Assembly (NCBI GenBank): GCA_016708825.1
Contig: JADJEZ010000011.1
Location: forward strand, 62,001 to 126,000
Direction of reading: 5' to 3'
DNA from: Betaproteobacteria bacterium
GTDB lineage: Bacteria > Pseudomonadota > Gammaproteobacteria > Burkholderiales > Usitatibacteraceae
Length of the DNA stretch: 64,000 bases
How positions within the stretch are numbered: position 1 is the stretch's first letter; every line of letters starts with the position of its first letter. Both the position numbers and the translations under genes were made by a program. Shown here piece by piece: positions 44,733 through 53,868 of the stretch. Below the pieces are notes generated by a model. That model had not been told where the DNA came from. It worked only from the letters and a program-made list of their open reading frames with translations, and made no database searches.

Positions 44733-45377
44733 GTGGAGCTGATCGCGGGGCTCGTGGACATCGTCCTTCGCCTGGACGTCCACCTCGGTGCGCTGGTCGG
44801 CGAATACGGCGCGTGGGTGTACGCGATCCTCTTCGCGGTGATCTTTGCGGAGACGGGCCTCGTGGTGACGCCCTTCCTGCCCGGCGACTCGCTGCTCTTC
44901 GTGGCCGGGGCGCTGGCCGCCCTGGGAGGCCTGGACGTGCACATCCTCGCCGCCTCGCTCACCGCGGCGGCCATTCTCGGCAACACCACGAACTACGCGA
45001 TCGGGCGCTGGCTCGGGCGGCGCTACTTCGACGCGGGCGCCTCGCGCTGGTTGCGGCGCGAGTACCTCGATCGCACCCACGCCTTCTACGAGCGCCACGG
45101 CGGCGTCGCCGTGGTGATCTCGCGGTTCGTTCCGATCATCCGCACCTACGTGCCCTTCGTGGCGGGGCTGGCCCGGATGGGGCCGGGCCGGTTCACCGCC
45201 TACAACGTGGGCGGCGCCGTGCTCTGGGTGGCCTCGCTCGCATACGCGGGCTATTTCTTCGGCAACCTCCCCTGGGTACGGGCGAACCTTTCGCTCCTGA
45301 TCGTGGCGATCATCATTGCGAGCCTCGTGCCGCTCGCCCTGGCCGCGTGGAAGTCGCGCCGCGCGGCCGGGACCTGA
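44733..45377 (+). CDS. DedA family membrane protein
   Basis: A 214-residue inner-membrane protein of the DedA/SNARE-associated (VTT) group, linked in other bacteria to undecaprenyl-phosphate or phospholipid flipping. It contains VIFAETGLVVTPFLPGDSLLF with the conserved acidic and proline residues and the ISRFVPIIRTYVPFVAGLARM motif with both arginines. GTG 44733 directly follows secF. It might aid lipid-carrier recycling for the polysaccharide locus, but that is only inference. Confidence 0.9.
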   Translation: MELIAGLVDIVLRLDVHLGALVGEYGAWVYAILFAVIFAETGLVVTPFLPGDSLLFVAGALAALGGLDVHILAASLTAAAILGNTTNYAIGRWLGRRYFDAGASRWLRREYLDRTHAFYERHGGVAVVISRFVPIIRTYVPFVAGLARMGPGRFTAYNVGGAVLWVASLAYAGYFFGNLPWVRANLSLLIVAIIIASLVPLALAAWKSRRAAGT

Positions 45378-45409
45378 CATTCGCGGCCGACTGCGCCCGG
45401 AGACCTCCC

Positions 45410-45856
45410 ATGCCGGTTCTCGACTCCCACGTCTTCGACATCACGCGCGCGATCCAGCTCGCGGTCGCGCCCGTGTTCCTGCTCACCGCGATCGGCACGC
45501 TCATCAACGCGCTCACGGGCCGGCTGGGCCGGGCGGTGGACCGTCGCCGCACGCTGGAAGAGCTGCTGTCCGCATTCGAGGGAGAGACGCGGGCATCGAT
45601 GGTGCGCGAGCTGGCGATACTCGCCACGCGCATCAAGCTCGTGCTCTGGGCCATGGCTTCGGCCGTGCTTTCGGCGCTGCTGGTGTGCCTGCTCATCGGC
45701 ACGGCGTTTCTCGGCGCGTTCGTGGCGCTGGATCTTTCCCGCCCCGTGGCGATCCTCTTCGTGCTGGCCATCGGCGTGCTCACGCTCTGCCTGCTCGCGT
45801 TCCTGCGCGAGGTCTTCCTCGCCGCCGCCACGGATCGCGCCCGCTTCGTCGCGTGA
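45410..45856 (+). CDS. DUF2721 family membrane protein
   Basis: A 148-residue protein with the DUF2721 signature near the N-terminus: DITRAIQLAVAPVFLLTAIG and INALTGRLGRAVDRRR. Three hydrophobic helices (about 15-35, 75-97 and 103-125). No function is established for this family. ATG 45410. Confidence 0.8.
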   Translation: MPVLDSHVFDITRAIQLAVAPVFLLTAIGTLINALTGRLGRAVDRRRTLEELLSAFEGETRASMVRELAILATRIKLVLWAMASAVLSALLVCLLIGTAFLGAFVALDLSRPVAILFVLAIGVLTLCLLAFLREVFLAAATDRARFVA

Positions 45857-45863
45857 CGTTGCG

Positions 45864-46196
45864 CTAGCGGGCCCGCAGGAAAGCCACGGCGGCCGCGAAG
45901 AACGCCGCGCAGAGCGCGATCTCGACGATCGCAAGCCGGGCCGACGCGCCGGGATCGGACAAGGCGCGAGCCGCGCCCTCGGCCACGTAGGCCCATACCA
46001 GGAGCGAACTCCACTGGAAGGTGTAGCGCCGGGCGCGCAGCAGGCCCATGAGCGGCAGGAGCAGCGGCACGATCTTCAGCACCAGCCAGGAACCTCCGGG
46101 ACGCAGCGGGGCGAGGAAAAGCTCCCACGCCAGGCCGAGGAATATCAGGCCGATCCACGCCGCGCAGGCGACGAGCCAGGCGGCGCGTGCGCTCAC
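45864..46196 (-). CDS. DUF2069 family membrane protein
   Basis: A 110-residue, four-helix membrane protein of the DUF2069 group (LGLAWELFLAPLRPGGS, LVLKIVPLLLPLMGLLRARRYTFQWSS). GTG 46196 overlaps the wrbA stop (GTGA), as in many Betaproteobacteria where the two genes travel together. Function not known. Confidence 0.85.
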   Translation of the reverse strand: MSARAAWLVACAAWIGLIFLGLAWELFLAPLRPGGSWLVLKIVPLLLPLMGLLRARRYTFQWSSLLVWAYVAEGAARALSDPGASARLAIVEIALCAAFFAAAVAFLRAR

Positions 46197-46786
46197 GGCG
46201 CGAGCCTGGCCGCAGTGCTCGCGAGGCGCTTGCCGAGGGCGAGGGCGAGACGCTTCTCCTCGTCGCTCACGGGCAGGTCGCCGAGCGCTCCGGCGACGTG
46301 CGAAGCCCCGTAGGGCGTGCCGCCGCCCCGGGTCGTGTTCAGGTCGGGCTCCGTGTAGGGAATGCCCACGAGCACCATGCCGTGGTGCAGGAGCGGCACC
46401 ATCATCGTGAGGAGCGTGGCCTCCTGTCCGCCGTGCATCGACGAGGTGGACGTGAACACGGCTGCGGGCTTGCCCGCGAGGGTGCCGCGTTTCCACTCGC
46501 TGCCCAGTGTGTCCAGGAAGTGCTTCACCGGGGCGGCCATGTTCCCGAACCGGGTGGGCGAACCGAGCGCGAGGCCCGCGCATTCCTCGAGGTCGCGCGC
46601 TTCCACGTAGGGGGAGCCCGAGGGCGGCACGGCGGGGGCGGCCACTTCCGTCACGGGTGCGACGCGCGGCACGGTGCGCACGCGGGCTCGCATGCCCTTC
46701 ACGGATTCGATGCCGCGCGCAACGCTTTCGGCAAGGGTCCGGACCGAGCCGTTGCTGCTGTAGAAAAGCACGAGGATATCCGCCAC
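46193..46786 (-). CDS. wrbA: NAD(P)H:quinone oxidoreductase, WrbA type
   Basis: A 197-residue flavodoxin-like quinone reductase that makes two-electron reduction of quinones. FMN contacts are seen in VLFYSSNGSVRTLAESVARG, GSPTRFGNMAAPVKHF and TSTSSMHGGQEATLL. GTG 46786 is supported by AAAGGAG four bases ahead; a longer in-frame start exists but lacks family likeness. Probably co-transcribed with the DUF2069 gene. Confidence 0.9.
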   Translation of the reverse strand: MADILVLFYSSNGSVRTLAESVARGIESVKGMRARVRTVPRVAPVTEVAAPAVPPSGSPYVEARDLEECAGLALGSPTRFGNMAAPVKHFLDTLGSEWKRGTLAGKPAAVFTSTSSMHGGQEATLLTMMVPLLHHGMVLVGIPYTEPDLNTTRGGGTPYGASHVAGALGDLPVSDEEKRLALALGKRLASTAARLAP

Positions 46787-46832
46787 GGGGCTCCTTTCAC
46801 GGCAGAGCGCCGACGGGCGCCGCATTTCGCGG

Positions 46833-46841
46833 TGCTATGAT
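46833..46841 (+). promoter_or_regulatory. Extended -10 upstream of yihY
   Basis: TGC TATGAT at 46833-46841, ten bases before the TTG start. No clear -35. The leader would be very short, so the match may be chance or the message nearly leaderless. Confidence 0.35.
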
Positions 46842-46850
46842 ACCTGCCGC

Positions 46851-47918
46851 TTGAAGCCGCTCCCCGCCTTCATACGGGACCCCGCGGGGTTCCTCGCTTT
46901 CGTCTTTCGTCGATGGCGCGAGGACCGCTGCCTGCAGATCGCCGGCAGCCTCACCTTCACCACGCTCCTCGCCCTCGTGCCGCTCTTCACCGTCGTCGTG
47001 GTGGTGCTCTCGGCGCTGCCGTTCTTCGAGGACGCGATGGTGCAGGTGAAGGTCTTCCTGCTGCTCAATCTCGTTCCCGAAATCGCCGGGAAGATCATCA
47101 CCGTCTACATGGGGCAGTTCGCCGAGGCGGCGGGGCGCCTCACCTCGGTGTCCCTCGTGGCCCTGTTCGTGATGGCGATCGCCATGCTCTTCACCGTCGA
47201 CCGGTCGCTCAACGTGATCTGGCGCGTCGAGCGCCACCGGCCCCTGTGGCTATCGGTCACGGGCTACGTGGCGCTCCTCGCGTTCGGGCCCGCGCTCATG
47301 GGCCTGTCGCTCTGGGCGAGTTCGTGGGTGGTGACAGCCTCGCTCGACCGGCTCGTCATGCCCTCCCAGCTGGAATCGTTCGTGCTGCGGGCCGTGCCCG
47401 TTGCCGGAACCGCGCTCGCGTTCTTTCTCGTCTACCGCATCATTCCCAACCGCCATGTGCCGGCCCGTCATGCGCTGGCGGGGGGGATCCTCGCGGCCGT
47501 GGCGTTCGAGTTCATGAAATCGGCATTCGCGGGGTACCTGCGCGCGGTGCCGGCCTACCGTCTGGTGTACGGCGCCTTCGCCGCACTGCCGATCTTCATG
47601 CTGTGGATATACCTTTCCTGGCTGGTCGTGCTGTTCGGGGCGGAATTCACCGCGTCCCTCGCCTGGTGGCGCGGGCGCCGGTGGCGCGGCGGGGACGCGC
47701 CGCAACCGGGCCTGGAAGGGGCGTTCGAGATCGGGCGAGCGCTCGCCACCGCCGGCGGCGAGCCCGTGGAGTTCGCGACACTGCGGCAGACCGTGGATCT
47801 TCCCGACGAAAGGCTCGAGGACATCCTGCGCGACCTCGTGCAGACGGGCGCGGTTCGCAGGTCCCGCAAGGGCTGGGCCCTCGCGTCGCGTGAAGGGAAC
47901 CGGGAGGCGCCGCCCTGA
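46851..47918 (+). CDS. YihY family inner-membrane protein
   Basis: A 355-residue protein of the YihY/virulence factor BrkB family (formerly called RNase BN, an activity since assigned to another protein). The six-helix domain contains LTFTTLLALVPLFTVVVVVLSA and LFTVDRSLNVIWRVERHRP, then the YRIIPNRHVPARHALAGG and LPIFMLWIYLSWLVVLFGAE segments. The last ~90 residues look like a winged helix (LRQTVDLPDERLEDILRDL), usual in the longer members. TTG 46851 start. Confidence 0.87.
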   Translation: MKPLPAFIRDPAGFLAFVFRRWREDRCLQIAGSLTFTTLLALVPLFTVVVVVLSALPFFEDAMVQVKVFLLLNLVPEIAGKIITVYMGQFAEAAGRLTSVSLVALFVMAIAMLFTVDRSLNVIWRVERHRPLWLSVTGYVALLAFGPALMGLSLWASSWVVTASLDRLVMPSQLESFVLRAVPVAGTALAFFLVYRIIPNRHVPARHALAGGILAAVAFEFMKSAFAGYLRAVPAYRLVYGAFAALPIFMLWIYLSWLVVLFGAEFTASLAWWRGRRWRGGDAPQPGLEGAFEIGRALATAGGEPVEFATLRQTVDLPDERLEDILRDLVQTGAVRRSRKGWALASREGNREAPP

Positions 47919-49499
47919 TCAGGACGGCGCGATGTGGAAGAGGTCGAAGCGGCCCGTGCGCTCGATGAGGCTGGTGGCGCGCACGCGCGTGATGAACCCG
48001 TCGTCGTCGATCTCGAATTCGCGAAGGTCGCTGTAGGTCGCGGGTGACGTGAGCAGCATGTCGGCCGAGTCGACGCCTTCGTCCTCCGAGAGCAGGAGCC
48101 CCGGGCGCACCTGGCCCGCCGCGCTGATGGTCGGCTGCACGGCCACGAACCGCGCGGCCGGGGCGAGGAACTGGATGCCGAATTCCATCCCGCCCTCGTC
48201 GACCATCGTGAGCCAGCGAACCGCGCCGACGGTCCAGTTCGCCTTGCCGATGAACTTGATGCCGACCACTTCGCCCACCGTCACGGTGTGCGCCGAGGTC
48301 CCGGTCCGGCGCACCTTGAGCCCGCCCGCGCTCTGGTTCACCACGTCCCACTCGCTCACGTTCATGCCCTTCGAAACCTCGTCGTCGGGAACCGAGACGA
48401 GCGGAATGGTGATGCCGCTCTCGATGGCCTCGGCCTCCTTGCGCGAGTCGACCTTCGGCGCGACGGAGATGAAGTGCGTGATCGCGCGCATGCCCGCGCA
48501 GATCGCCACGCTCGTGTCCATGGGGTCGCGGCGCGATGCGCGCTTCGGCGGGTCTCCCCACAGCGTCGTGAGCTTGGCGATCAGGAGAAGCATCTCGGGG
48601 CCCACCGCCTTGCTCGTGGTCGCGGAAACGTTTCCGGTTTCCACGGCCTGGCGGCGCGCACGCAGGCGTTCCACGATCGGGTTGGCGTCGAGAAGCCGCC
48701 AGTTGGGCCCGCCCGGATCGTCGTTCGCCGACAGCAGCGGCTTGGGCGGCTTGTCCTGGTCGCAGGGCACGAGGAAGTGCCCGCCGGGCCGCGTCGCCGG
48801 TCGCGCCTGCCCGAGCGTGTAGGCCCCGCGCTGGCCGCGAATCACCAGTTCGATCCGCTCGAGGTCGCCGGGAATGAGGCGGTAGGGATCGGTCAGCGCG
48901 ACGAGCAGCGTTTCCGCGTAGAGGTCGGCGATGCTCGCCTTCGACTCCGGGTCCGCGGGATCGCCCACGAACCCCTCCTTTTCCGCGTGCAGGTAGAGCA
49001 GGTGGATCTCACGCCATACGCCCTGCGGGATCGGCGAATAGGACCGGTAGCTCGCGCCCAGCAGCTGCACGAGCGCATCCATTGCGCGATGCACGAGCAG
49101 CGGCATCTGCTTCTTGGCACCGAACGCGAGGAGCTTGCCGGTCTTCTCCAGGATGAGGATCTTGTAGCCGTAGGCGAGCTCCGTCGCGAGCTCGCGCGCG
49201 AGTGCCAGGGCCTCGCGGGCCTTGGGCGGCAGCGGCAGGAGCGCCTTGCCGAACACCGCGTCGAGCTCGTCGAAAATCACGAGCATGACGGGCCGGTAGG
49301 CCTCCAGGATCTGCACGCGGTCGTCGAACTCCACCTTCGCGCGATTGATGGCGCAGAGGTTCGCGAGGATCGCCCGGCCGGCTTCGGCACTTTGGCTGAG
49401 CGGCAGCGATTCCACCCACGCCTTGGCCTGCCTGGGACGCAACTCGAGGTCCCGTGGAGGGGCGACGCGCTCGGTGGGGATGCGGAGTTCGAGAGCCAC
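47919..49499 (-). CDS. Uncharacterised protein with PilZ-like C-terminus
   Basis: A 526-residue soluble protein. The first ~330 residues are mostly helical and match no family I recognise (start MALELRIPTERVAPPRDL). From about 400 onwards the sequence WDVVNQSAGGLKVRRTG, VGEVVGIKFIG and VGAVRW resembles a PilZ domain core (the D/NxSxxG motif and barrel strands). The N-terminal arginine motif RxxxR of c-di-GMP binders is not obvious. GTG 49499 start. A c-di-GMP or surface-motility role is only a guess; a c-di-GMP enzyme is encoded at 24,971. Confidence 0.6.
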   Translation of the reverse strand: MALELRIPTERVAPPRDLELRPRQAKAWVESLPLSQSAEAGRAILANLCAINRAKVEFDDRVQILEAYRPVMLVIFDELDAVFGKALLPLPPKAREALALARELATELAYGYKILILEKTGKLLAFGAKKQMPLLVHRAMDALVQLLGASYRSYSPIPQGVWREIHLLYLHAEKEGFVGDPADPESKASIADLYAETLLVALTDPYRLIPGDLERIELVIRGQRGAYTLGQARPATRPGGHFLVPCDQDKPPKPLLSANDDPGGPNWRLLDANPIVERLRARRQAVETGNVSATTSKAVGPEMLLLIAKLTTLWGDPPKRASRRDPMDTSVAICAGMRAITHFISVAPKVDSRKEAEAIESGITIPLVSVPDDEVSKGMNVSEWDVVNQSAGGLKVRRTGTSAHTVTVGEVVGIKFIGKANWTVGAVRWLTMVDEGGMEFGIQFLAPAARFVAVQPTISAAGQVRPGLLLSEDEGVDSADMLLTSPATYSDLREFEIDDDGFITRVRATSLIERTGRFDLFHIAPS

Positions 49500-49594
49500 T
49501 ATTATGTTAATCTTTGATTTTGAAGGGATTTAACTCGGCCGCCGCGAGGCTGCAACCCGGTCCGCCGGGCAGGAAAACAGGATAGACGACACCA

Positions 49595-50101
49595 ATGTTT
49601 TTGAAAACAAAAGCTTTCCTCTCCATGTCCGCGATTCGGCGTCCGGCGCCGATCCTCGCGTTTGCGTTGGCCCTGGCCGCGCCGGCTGCGCTCGCGTTCG
49701 AAGTCACCGACACCTCGGGCAAGCGCCATCGCCTGGAGGACTACCGCGGCAAATGGGTGGTCGTGAATTTCTGGGCGACCTGGTGCGCGCCGTGCATCAA
49801 GGAAATCCCCGAGATCGCGGAATTCCAGCGCGCCCACGCGCCCGACCGCGCGGTGGTCCTGGGCATCGCCCTGGACGTCGACGACGAGGACAAGACGCGG
49901 CAGTTCGCGAAGAAGGTGGGGCACGCCTACCCGCTGGTGCTCGAGGACGAGCGCACGGAGAAACAATTCGGCAAGGTAAAGGGCCTGCCCACCACCGTGA
50001 TCTTCGATCCCGCGGGCCGGCGCGCCTGGGACCGCACCGGCACCGTGACGCGCAAGTCGCTCGAGGAGGCGACGGGCCTCGCGGCCCGGCCGAAAGCCTA
50101 G
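49595..50101 (+). CDS. TlpA-like periplasmic thioredoxin
   Basis: A 168-residue exported thioredoxin-like protein. The signal peptide is RRPAPILAFALALAAPAALA, followed by VVNFWATWCAPCIKEIP with the CAPC active site and GLPTTVIFDPAG with the cis-proline. Starts may be ATG 49595 or 49625. It may reduce apocytochrome c or other cysteines in the periplasm. The 95-base upstream spacer is AT-rich and shared with the divergent PilZ-like gene. Its stop overlaps the transglycosylase stop by four bases. Confidence 0.86.
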   Translation: MFLKTKAFLSMSAIRRPAPILAFALALAAPAALAFEVTDTSGKRHRLEDYRGKWVVVNFWATWCAPCIKEIPEIAEFQRAHAPDRAVVLGIALDVDDEDKTRQFAKKVGHAYPLVLEDERTEKQFGKVKGLPTTVIFDPAGRRAWDRTGTVTRKSLEEATGLAARPKA

Positions 50102-50706
50102 GCGCCGGGCGACCAGCGCTCCCGAAGCGCCCGCAGCACCCGTTCGGGGTACTCGGGTCGGCCCAGGCTCCCGTTGTACCGGCCGAGGGCGTTGTGCAGG
50201 TTGCCATCCTCGATGCGCAGGTAGTGGCGCAGGATCACGCAGCCGTAGCGCAGGTTCGTGCGCGGGTGGAAGAGGTTCTGCCCGGGCATGCCGATCTCGC
50301 GAACCCAGAAGGGCATCACCTGCATGTAGCCGCGAGCTCCGGCGGAAGACACGGCGTACTTCCGGAATCCGCTCTCGACGTCGATTACCGCGAGCACCAG
50401 GCGCGGGTCCAGGCCCGCGCGCAGCGCCTCGTAGCGAACCATCTCCAGGAGATCCCGCGCGATCCGCTCGTCGCGCACGCGACGGTGCACGCGGTCGTAC
50501 ATGGCCCGCATCCAGGCCCGCGCCTCGTGGTCGTCGGGAAGGGTGCGCTCGCGGTCGGTCACCGCCTTGGCGAGCGTGGCCTGGATGGCCGCCGAGAGGG
50601 GTTCGCGCTTCTGCGCGCCGGCCCAGGCCGCACAAGCGCCCGCCAGCGCCACGAGGGCGATCGCGGCTGCCGCGAGGAAGCGCCGCTCAGGTCGCGAGGC
50701 GCTCAC
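50098..50706 (-). CDS. Lytic transglycosylase, SLT domain
   Basis: A 202-residue cell-wall lytic enzyme. An N-terminal hydrophobic segment (FLAAAAIALVALAGACAAWA) with a cysteine may be a lipoprotein or signal anchor. The goose-lysozyme-like SLT core has LAVIDVESGFRKYAVSSAGARGYMQVMPF with the catalytic glutamate in VESGF, and LRYGCVILRHYL, GRYNGS. GTG 50706 overlaps the 3' end of proS, an arrangement common in Betaproteobacteria. Confidence 0.9.
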   Translation of the reverse strand: MSASRPERRFLAAAAIALVALAGACAAWAGAQKREPLSAAIQATLAKAVTDRERTLPDDHEARAWMRAMYDRVHRRVRDERIARDLLEMVRYEALRAGLDPRLVLAVIDVESGFRKYAVSSAGARGYMQVMPFWVREIGMPGQNLFHPRTNLRYGCVILRHYLRIEDGNLHNALGRYNGSLGRPEYPERVLRALRERWSPGA

Positions 50707-52402
50707 GCACGTGGGCGGCGGCGCCGGCGAGCGGCACGCGGGTCGCCTGCGCATCGCGGCGGTGCTGGTACTCGGCCTCTCCGTCCTTCAGCCCGCGCTC
50801 GCCGATGACCAGGCGGTGCGGAATGCCGACCAGCTCCTGGTCGGCGAGGAGGACGCCGGGGCGCTCGTTGCGATCGTCGAGGAACGCCTCGATGCCGGCC
50901 GCCGCGAATTCCGCGTAGAGCCTGTCCGCGGCCGCTTTCACTGCCTCGCTCTTGTGGTATCCGAGCGGAATCACCGCCACCGCGAAGGGCGCCATCGGGT
51001 CGGGCCAGATGATGCCGCGCTCGTCGTGGTTCTGCTCGATGGCCGCGCCCACGATGCGGGTGATGCCGATGCCGTAGCAGCCCATCTCGAAGGCGCGTTG
51101 CGTGCCGTCCTCGGCCGCGAAGGTCGCGCCCATGGCCTCCGAGTAGACCCTGCCCAGGGCGAACACATGGCCCACTTCGATGCCGCGCACCAGGGCGAGG
51201 CCGCCCTTGCCGTCGGGGGAGGGATCCCCGGTGACGACGTTCCTCACGTCGGCCACGAGGTCCGGCTCGGGGCAGTCACGCCCCCAGTTCGCACCGCGCA
51301 GGTGGAAGTCCTTCTCGTTCGCGCCGCAGATGAAATCCGCCATCGCCGCCACGGTCCTGTCGGCCACCACGGTGATCTTCGCTCGCTCGAGCCCGACGGG
51401 CCCGAGGTAGCCGGCCGGCCCGCCGGCGGCGGCGAGGATCTCCTCGTCGGTGGACCAGCGCCACCCCTTCAGCCCCGGGATCTTGCCCACCTTGATCTCG
51501 TTCACGCTGTGGTCGCCGCGGATGAGCAGCATGTGCACGCGATCGTTCGCGGTGAGGAGAATCGCCTTCACCGTGCGCGCGAGCGGCTCCTTCCAGAGCC
51601 TGGCCACGCCTTCGCACGTGGCGGTGCCGGGCGTGGGGTCCTTCTTCAGGGGCTCGGCGGGCGCGGCGCGCGGGGCTTCGGGTGCGAGTGCCTCGGCCCG
51701 CTCGATGTTGGCCGCGTAGTCGGAGCCGTCGGAATAGGCGATCTGGTCCTCGCCGGAGTCGGCCAGCACCTGGAACTCGTGCGAGGCGCTGCCGCCGATC
51801 TCGCCGCTGTCGGCCGCGACCGGGCGGAACTTCAGGCCCAGGCGCGTGAAGATGCGCACGTAGGCGTCGAACATCTTCTGGTACGAGGCGAGCATGCCGG
51901 CCTCGTCCGCGTCGAAGGAGTAGGCGTCCTTCATCGAGAATTCGCGGGCCCGCATCACGCCGAAGCGCGGCCGGATCTCGTCGCGGAACTTGGTCTGGAT
52001 CTGGTAGAAGTTCACCGGCAACTGGCGGTAGCTCTTGATCTCCTTGCGGGCGATGTCGGTGATGACCTCCTCGGCGGTCGGTGCGTAGCAGAACTCGCGC
52101 TCGGCCCGGTCCTTGATGCGCAGCATCATCGGGCCGTAGAGATCCCAGCGGCCCGTTTCCTGCCAGAGTTCCGCGGGCTGCACGGGCGGCATGATGACCT
52201 CCAGGGCGCCGGCGCGGTCCATTTCCTCGCGAACGATCCGCTCTACCTTGTGCAGCACGCGCATGCCGGTGGGCAGCCAGGAATAAAGCCCGCTGCCGAG
52301 CTTGCGGATGAGCCCCGCCCGCAGCATCAGCTTGTGGCTGGGAAGCTCCGCTTCCTGGGGGGCTTCCTTGAGGGTGGCGAGGAAGAACTGGCTGGCGCGC
52401 AT
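50687..52402 (-). CDS. proS: Prolyl-tRNA synthetase
   Basis: The 571-residue long bacterial form. Class II motifs include RAGLIRKLGSGLYSWLPTGMRV, FRDEIRPRFGVMRAREFSMKDAYSF and the motif-3 region GCYGIGITRIVGAAIEQNHDE. A YbaK-like insertion domain for editing lies at ~225-395 (LLIRGDHSVNEIKVGKIPG). The anticodon domain ends ...RERLAT. ATG 52402. Divergent from rppH. Confidence 0.95.
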   Translation of the reverse strand: MRASQFFLATLKEAPQEAELPSHKLMLRAGLIRKLGSGLYSWLPTGMRVLHKVERIVREEMDRAGALEVIMPPVQPAELWQETGRWDLYGPMMLRIKDRAEREFCYAPTAEEVITDIARKEIKSYRQLPVNFYQIQTKFRDEIRPRFGVMRAREFSMKDAYSFDADEAGMLASYQKMFDAYVRIFTRLGLKFRPVAADSGEIGGSASHEFQVLADSGEDQIAYSDGSDYAANIERAEALAPEAPRAAPAEPLKKDPTPGTATCEGVARLWKEPLARTVKAILLTANDRVHMLLIRGDHSVNEIKVGKIPGLKGWRWSTDEEILAAAGGPAGYLGPVGLERAKITVVADRTVAAMADFICGANEKDFHLRGANWGRDCPEPDLVADVRNVVTGDPSPDGKGGLALVRGIEVGHVFALGRVYSEAMGATFAAEDGTQRAFEMGCYGIGITRIVGAAIEQNHDERGIIWPDPMAPFAVAVIPLGYHKSEAVKAAADRLYAEFAAAGIEAFLDDRNERPGVLLADQELVGIPHRLVIGERGLKDGEAEYQHRRDAQATRVPLAGAAAHVRERLAT

Positions 52403-52562
52403 GCAATCTCCGGGTTCTGGCGGGGCTGGGAGGCGGTTTTCGGAATCAAATCATTGGCTTGCGAGCCCGTATTCTACACGGCCGGCGACCGAACCGAAGC
52501 TGGCGGGCGCTCGCAAACTGTGGAAAAATGGCTCCAACTCAACGGATTGGATGGTGACTGCC

Positions 52563-53126
52563 ATGATCGATCGGGACGGTTATCGCCCGAACGTCGCCAT
52601 CGTGCTCGTCAACCACAGGAACCAGGTTTTCTGGGGCAAGCGGATCAAGGAGCACGCCTGGCAGTTCCCCCAGGGCGGCATCAAGCCGGGGGAATCCCCC
52701 GAGCAAGCGATGTACCGCGAGCTCGAGGAAGAAACGGGTCTCAAGCCCGCGCACGTCGAGATCCTCGGCCGCACGCGCGACTGGCTGCACTATCACGTGC
52801 CCAGCCACTGGGTGAAGCGCGAGTGGCGCGGCACCTACAAGGGCCAGAAGCAGATCTGGTTCCTGCTGCGCCTCGTCGGCCGGGACACGGACGTCTCGCT
52901 GCGCGCGAGCGGCCATCCCGAGTTCGACGCGTGGCGCTGGCACGACTACTGGGTGCCCCTGGAGACGGTGATCGACTTCAAGCGCGACGTCTACCGCATG
53001 GCGCTCGAGCAGCTCGCCATCCACCTCGACGTGAGTGCCCGGCGCCCCGTCGGATTCTCCCCCTACGGGCGGCGGCGCAAGCCCCGCCCGCGTCCGGGAC
53101 CGGTTGCGGGGCTCGCCTCGGACTGA
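52563..53126 (+). CDS. rppH: RNA pyrophosphohydrolase
   Basis: A NUDIX enzyme that converts 5'-triphosphate mRNA to monophosphate and starts decay. 187 residues. YRPNVAIVLVNHRNQVFWGKR and the NUDIX box GGIKPGE...RELEEETGL are characteristic, as is KGQKQIWFLLRL. The C-terminal ~30 residues are basic and proline/arginine-rich, as in several Betaproteobacteria. Confidence 0.93.
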   Translation: MIDRDGYRPNVAIVLVNHRNQVFWGKRIKEHAWQFPQGGIKPGESPEQAMYRELEEETGLKPAHVEILGRTRDWLHYHVPSHWVKREWRGTYKGQKQIWFLLRLVGRDTDVSLRASGHPEFDAWRWHDYWVPLETVIDFKRDVYRMALEQLAIHLDVSARRPVGFSPYGRRRKPRPRPGPVAGLASD

Positions 53127-53137
53127 CTCCGCCCCGG

Positions 53138-53719
53138 TCAGAATGCGCCGACGCGGCCCGGCAGCAGGAGAGCGGAGACGACTCCGACCAGGATCGAGAT
53201 CACGATGCCCACGACGATCACCACGGCCGTGTAGGGCATCGCCTTTTCGGCGGGCGTCTTCATGAGGCGGGGCAGGCCCACGTACAGCAGGTAGACGCTG
53301 TAGAGCCCGAGGATCGCGAGGATGGAGAGCGCGGGCAGGAGGTGGAACACGCCCGCGAGCCACGATGCCACGGGCGCGAACGCCGCCACCTTGAAGGCCT
53401 GCAGGAAGTTCTTCTCGCCCCCGAACGTGGGCGACAGCGCATCGATCACCAGCGCGAACACGTAGACGCTGCCGAGCGCGAGCAGGTACGAGGCGATCGC
53501 GTGCGCGATGCCGCTCATCACGGGGACTCGGTACGAAAGGCCGAAGGCGCCCACGCCGACCAGGGAGAACCCGACGAAGGTGGCGAGCGCCGGGATGGCG
53601 GCGAGGATCATGATCCAGCCGGTGTACAGGTCCTGCACGGTGTGCGTCTCGGCGGAAATCTTGTCCCATTCCGCGGCCGGCGTGAGGATCAGGTTCTTGG
53701 CGCGTTCGACGAGGTTCAC
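53138..53719 (-). CDS. Yip1 family membrane protein
   Basis: A 193-residue protein with five hydrophobic segments. The start NLVERAKNLILTPAAEWDKI is the common opening of bacterial YIP1-domain proteins, and the DLYTGWIMILAAIPALATF and LPRLMKTPAEKAMPYT segments agree. GTG 53719 follows GGGAGG at good spacing. No function is known for bacterial members. Confidence 0.82.
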   Translation of the reverse strand: MNLVERAKNLILTPAAEWDKISAETHTVQDLYTGWIMILAAIPALATFVGFSLVGVGAFGLSYRVPVMSGIAHAIASYLLALGSVYVFALVIDALSPTFGGEKNFLQAFKVAAFAPVASWLAGVFHLLPALSILAILGLYSVYLLYVGLPRLMKTPAEKAMPYTAVVIVVGIVISILVGVVSALLLPGRVGAF

Positions 53720-53823
53720 GTTTGCCTCCCAAGGCTGTTGTTGTTGGGGGAGAGTGTACCGATTGTGGCCTGGCCCGCTCCCGGTCGCGCCCGCTTGACT
53801 TGCCAGAGGCAGCATTTAGCCTC

Positions 53824-53868
53824 CACCGCAATCTGGTCGTCCTAAAGGACGACCAGATTGTCACGGTG
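53824..53868. repeat. Long inverted repeat at the proB stop codon
   Basis: A perfect 14-bp inverted repeat (53830-53843 with 53846-53859, two-base centre) extends outward by CACCGC on the left and G-TCA-CGGTG on the right, that is, 20 pairs with one three-base bulge. The proB TAG lies at its centre. It could end proB transcripts, but no T-run follows. Confidence 0.85.

Noticed and set aside
50501..53845. Open frame of 1,114 codons on the plus strand over proS, rppH and neighbours
   Set aside because: It is antisense to proS and out of frame with rppH, has no family features and results from GC-rich codon bias.
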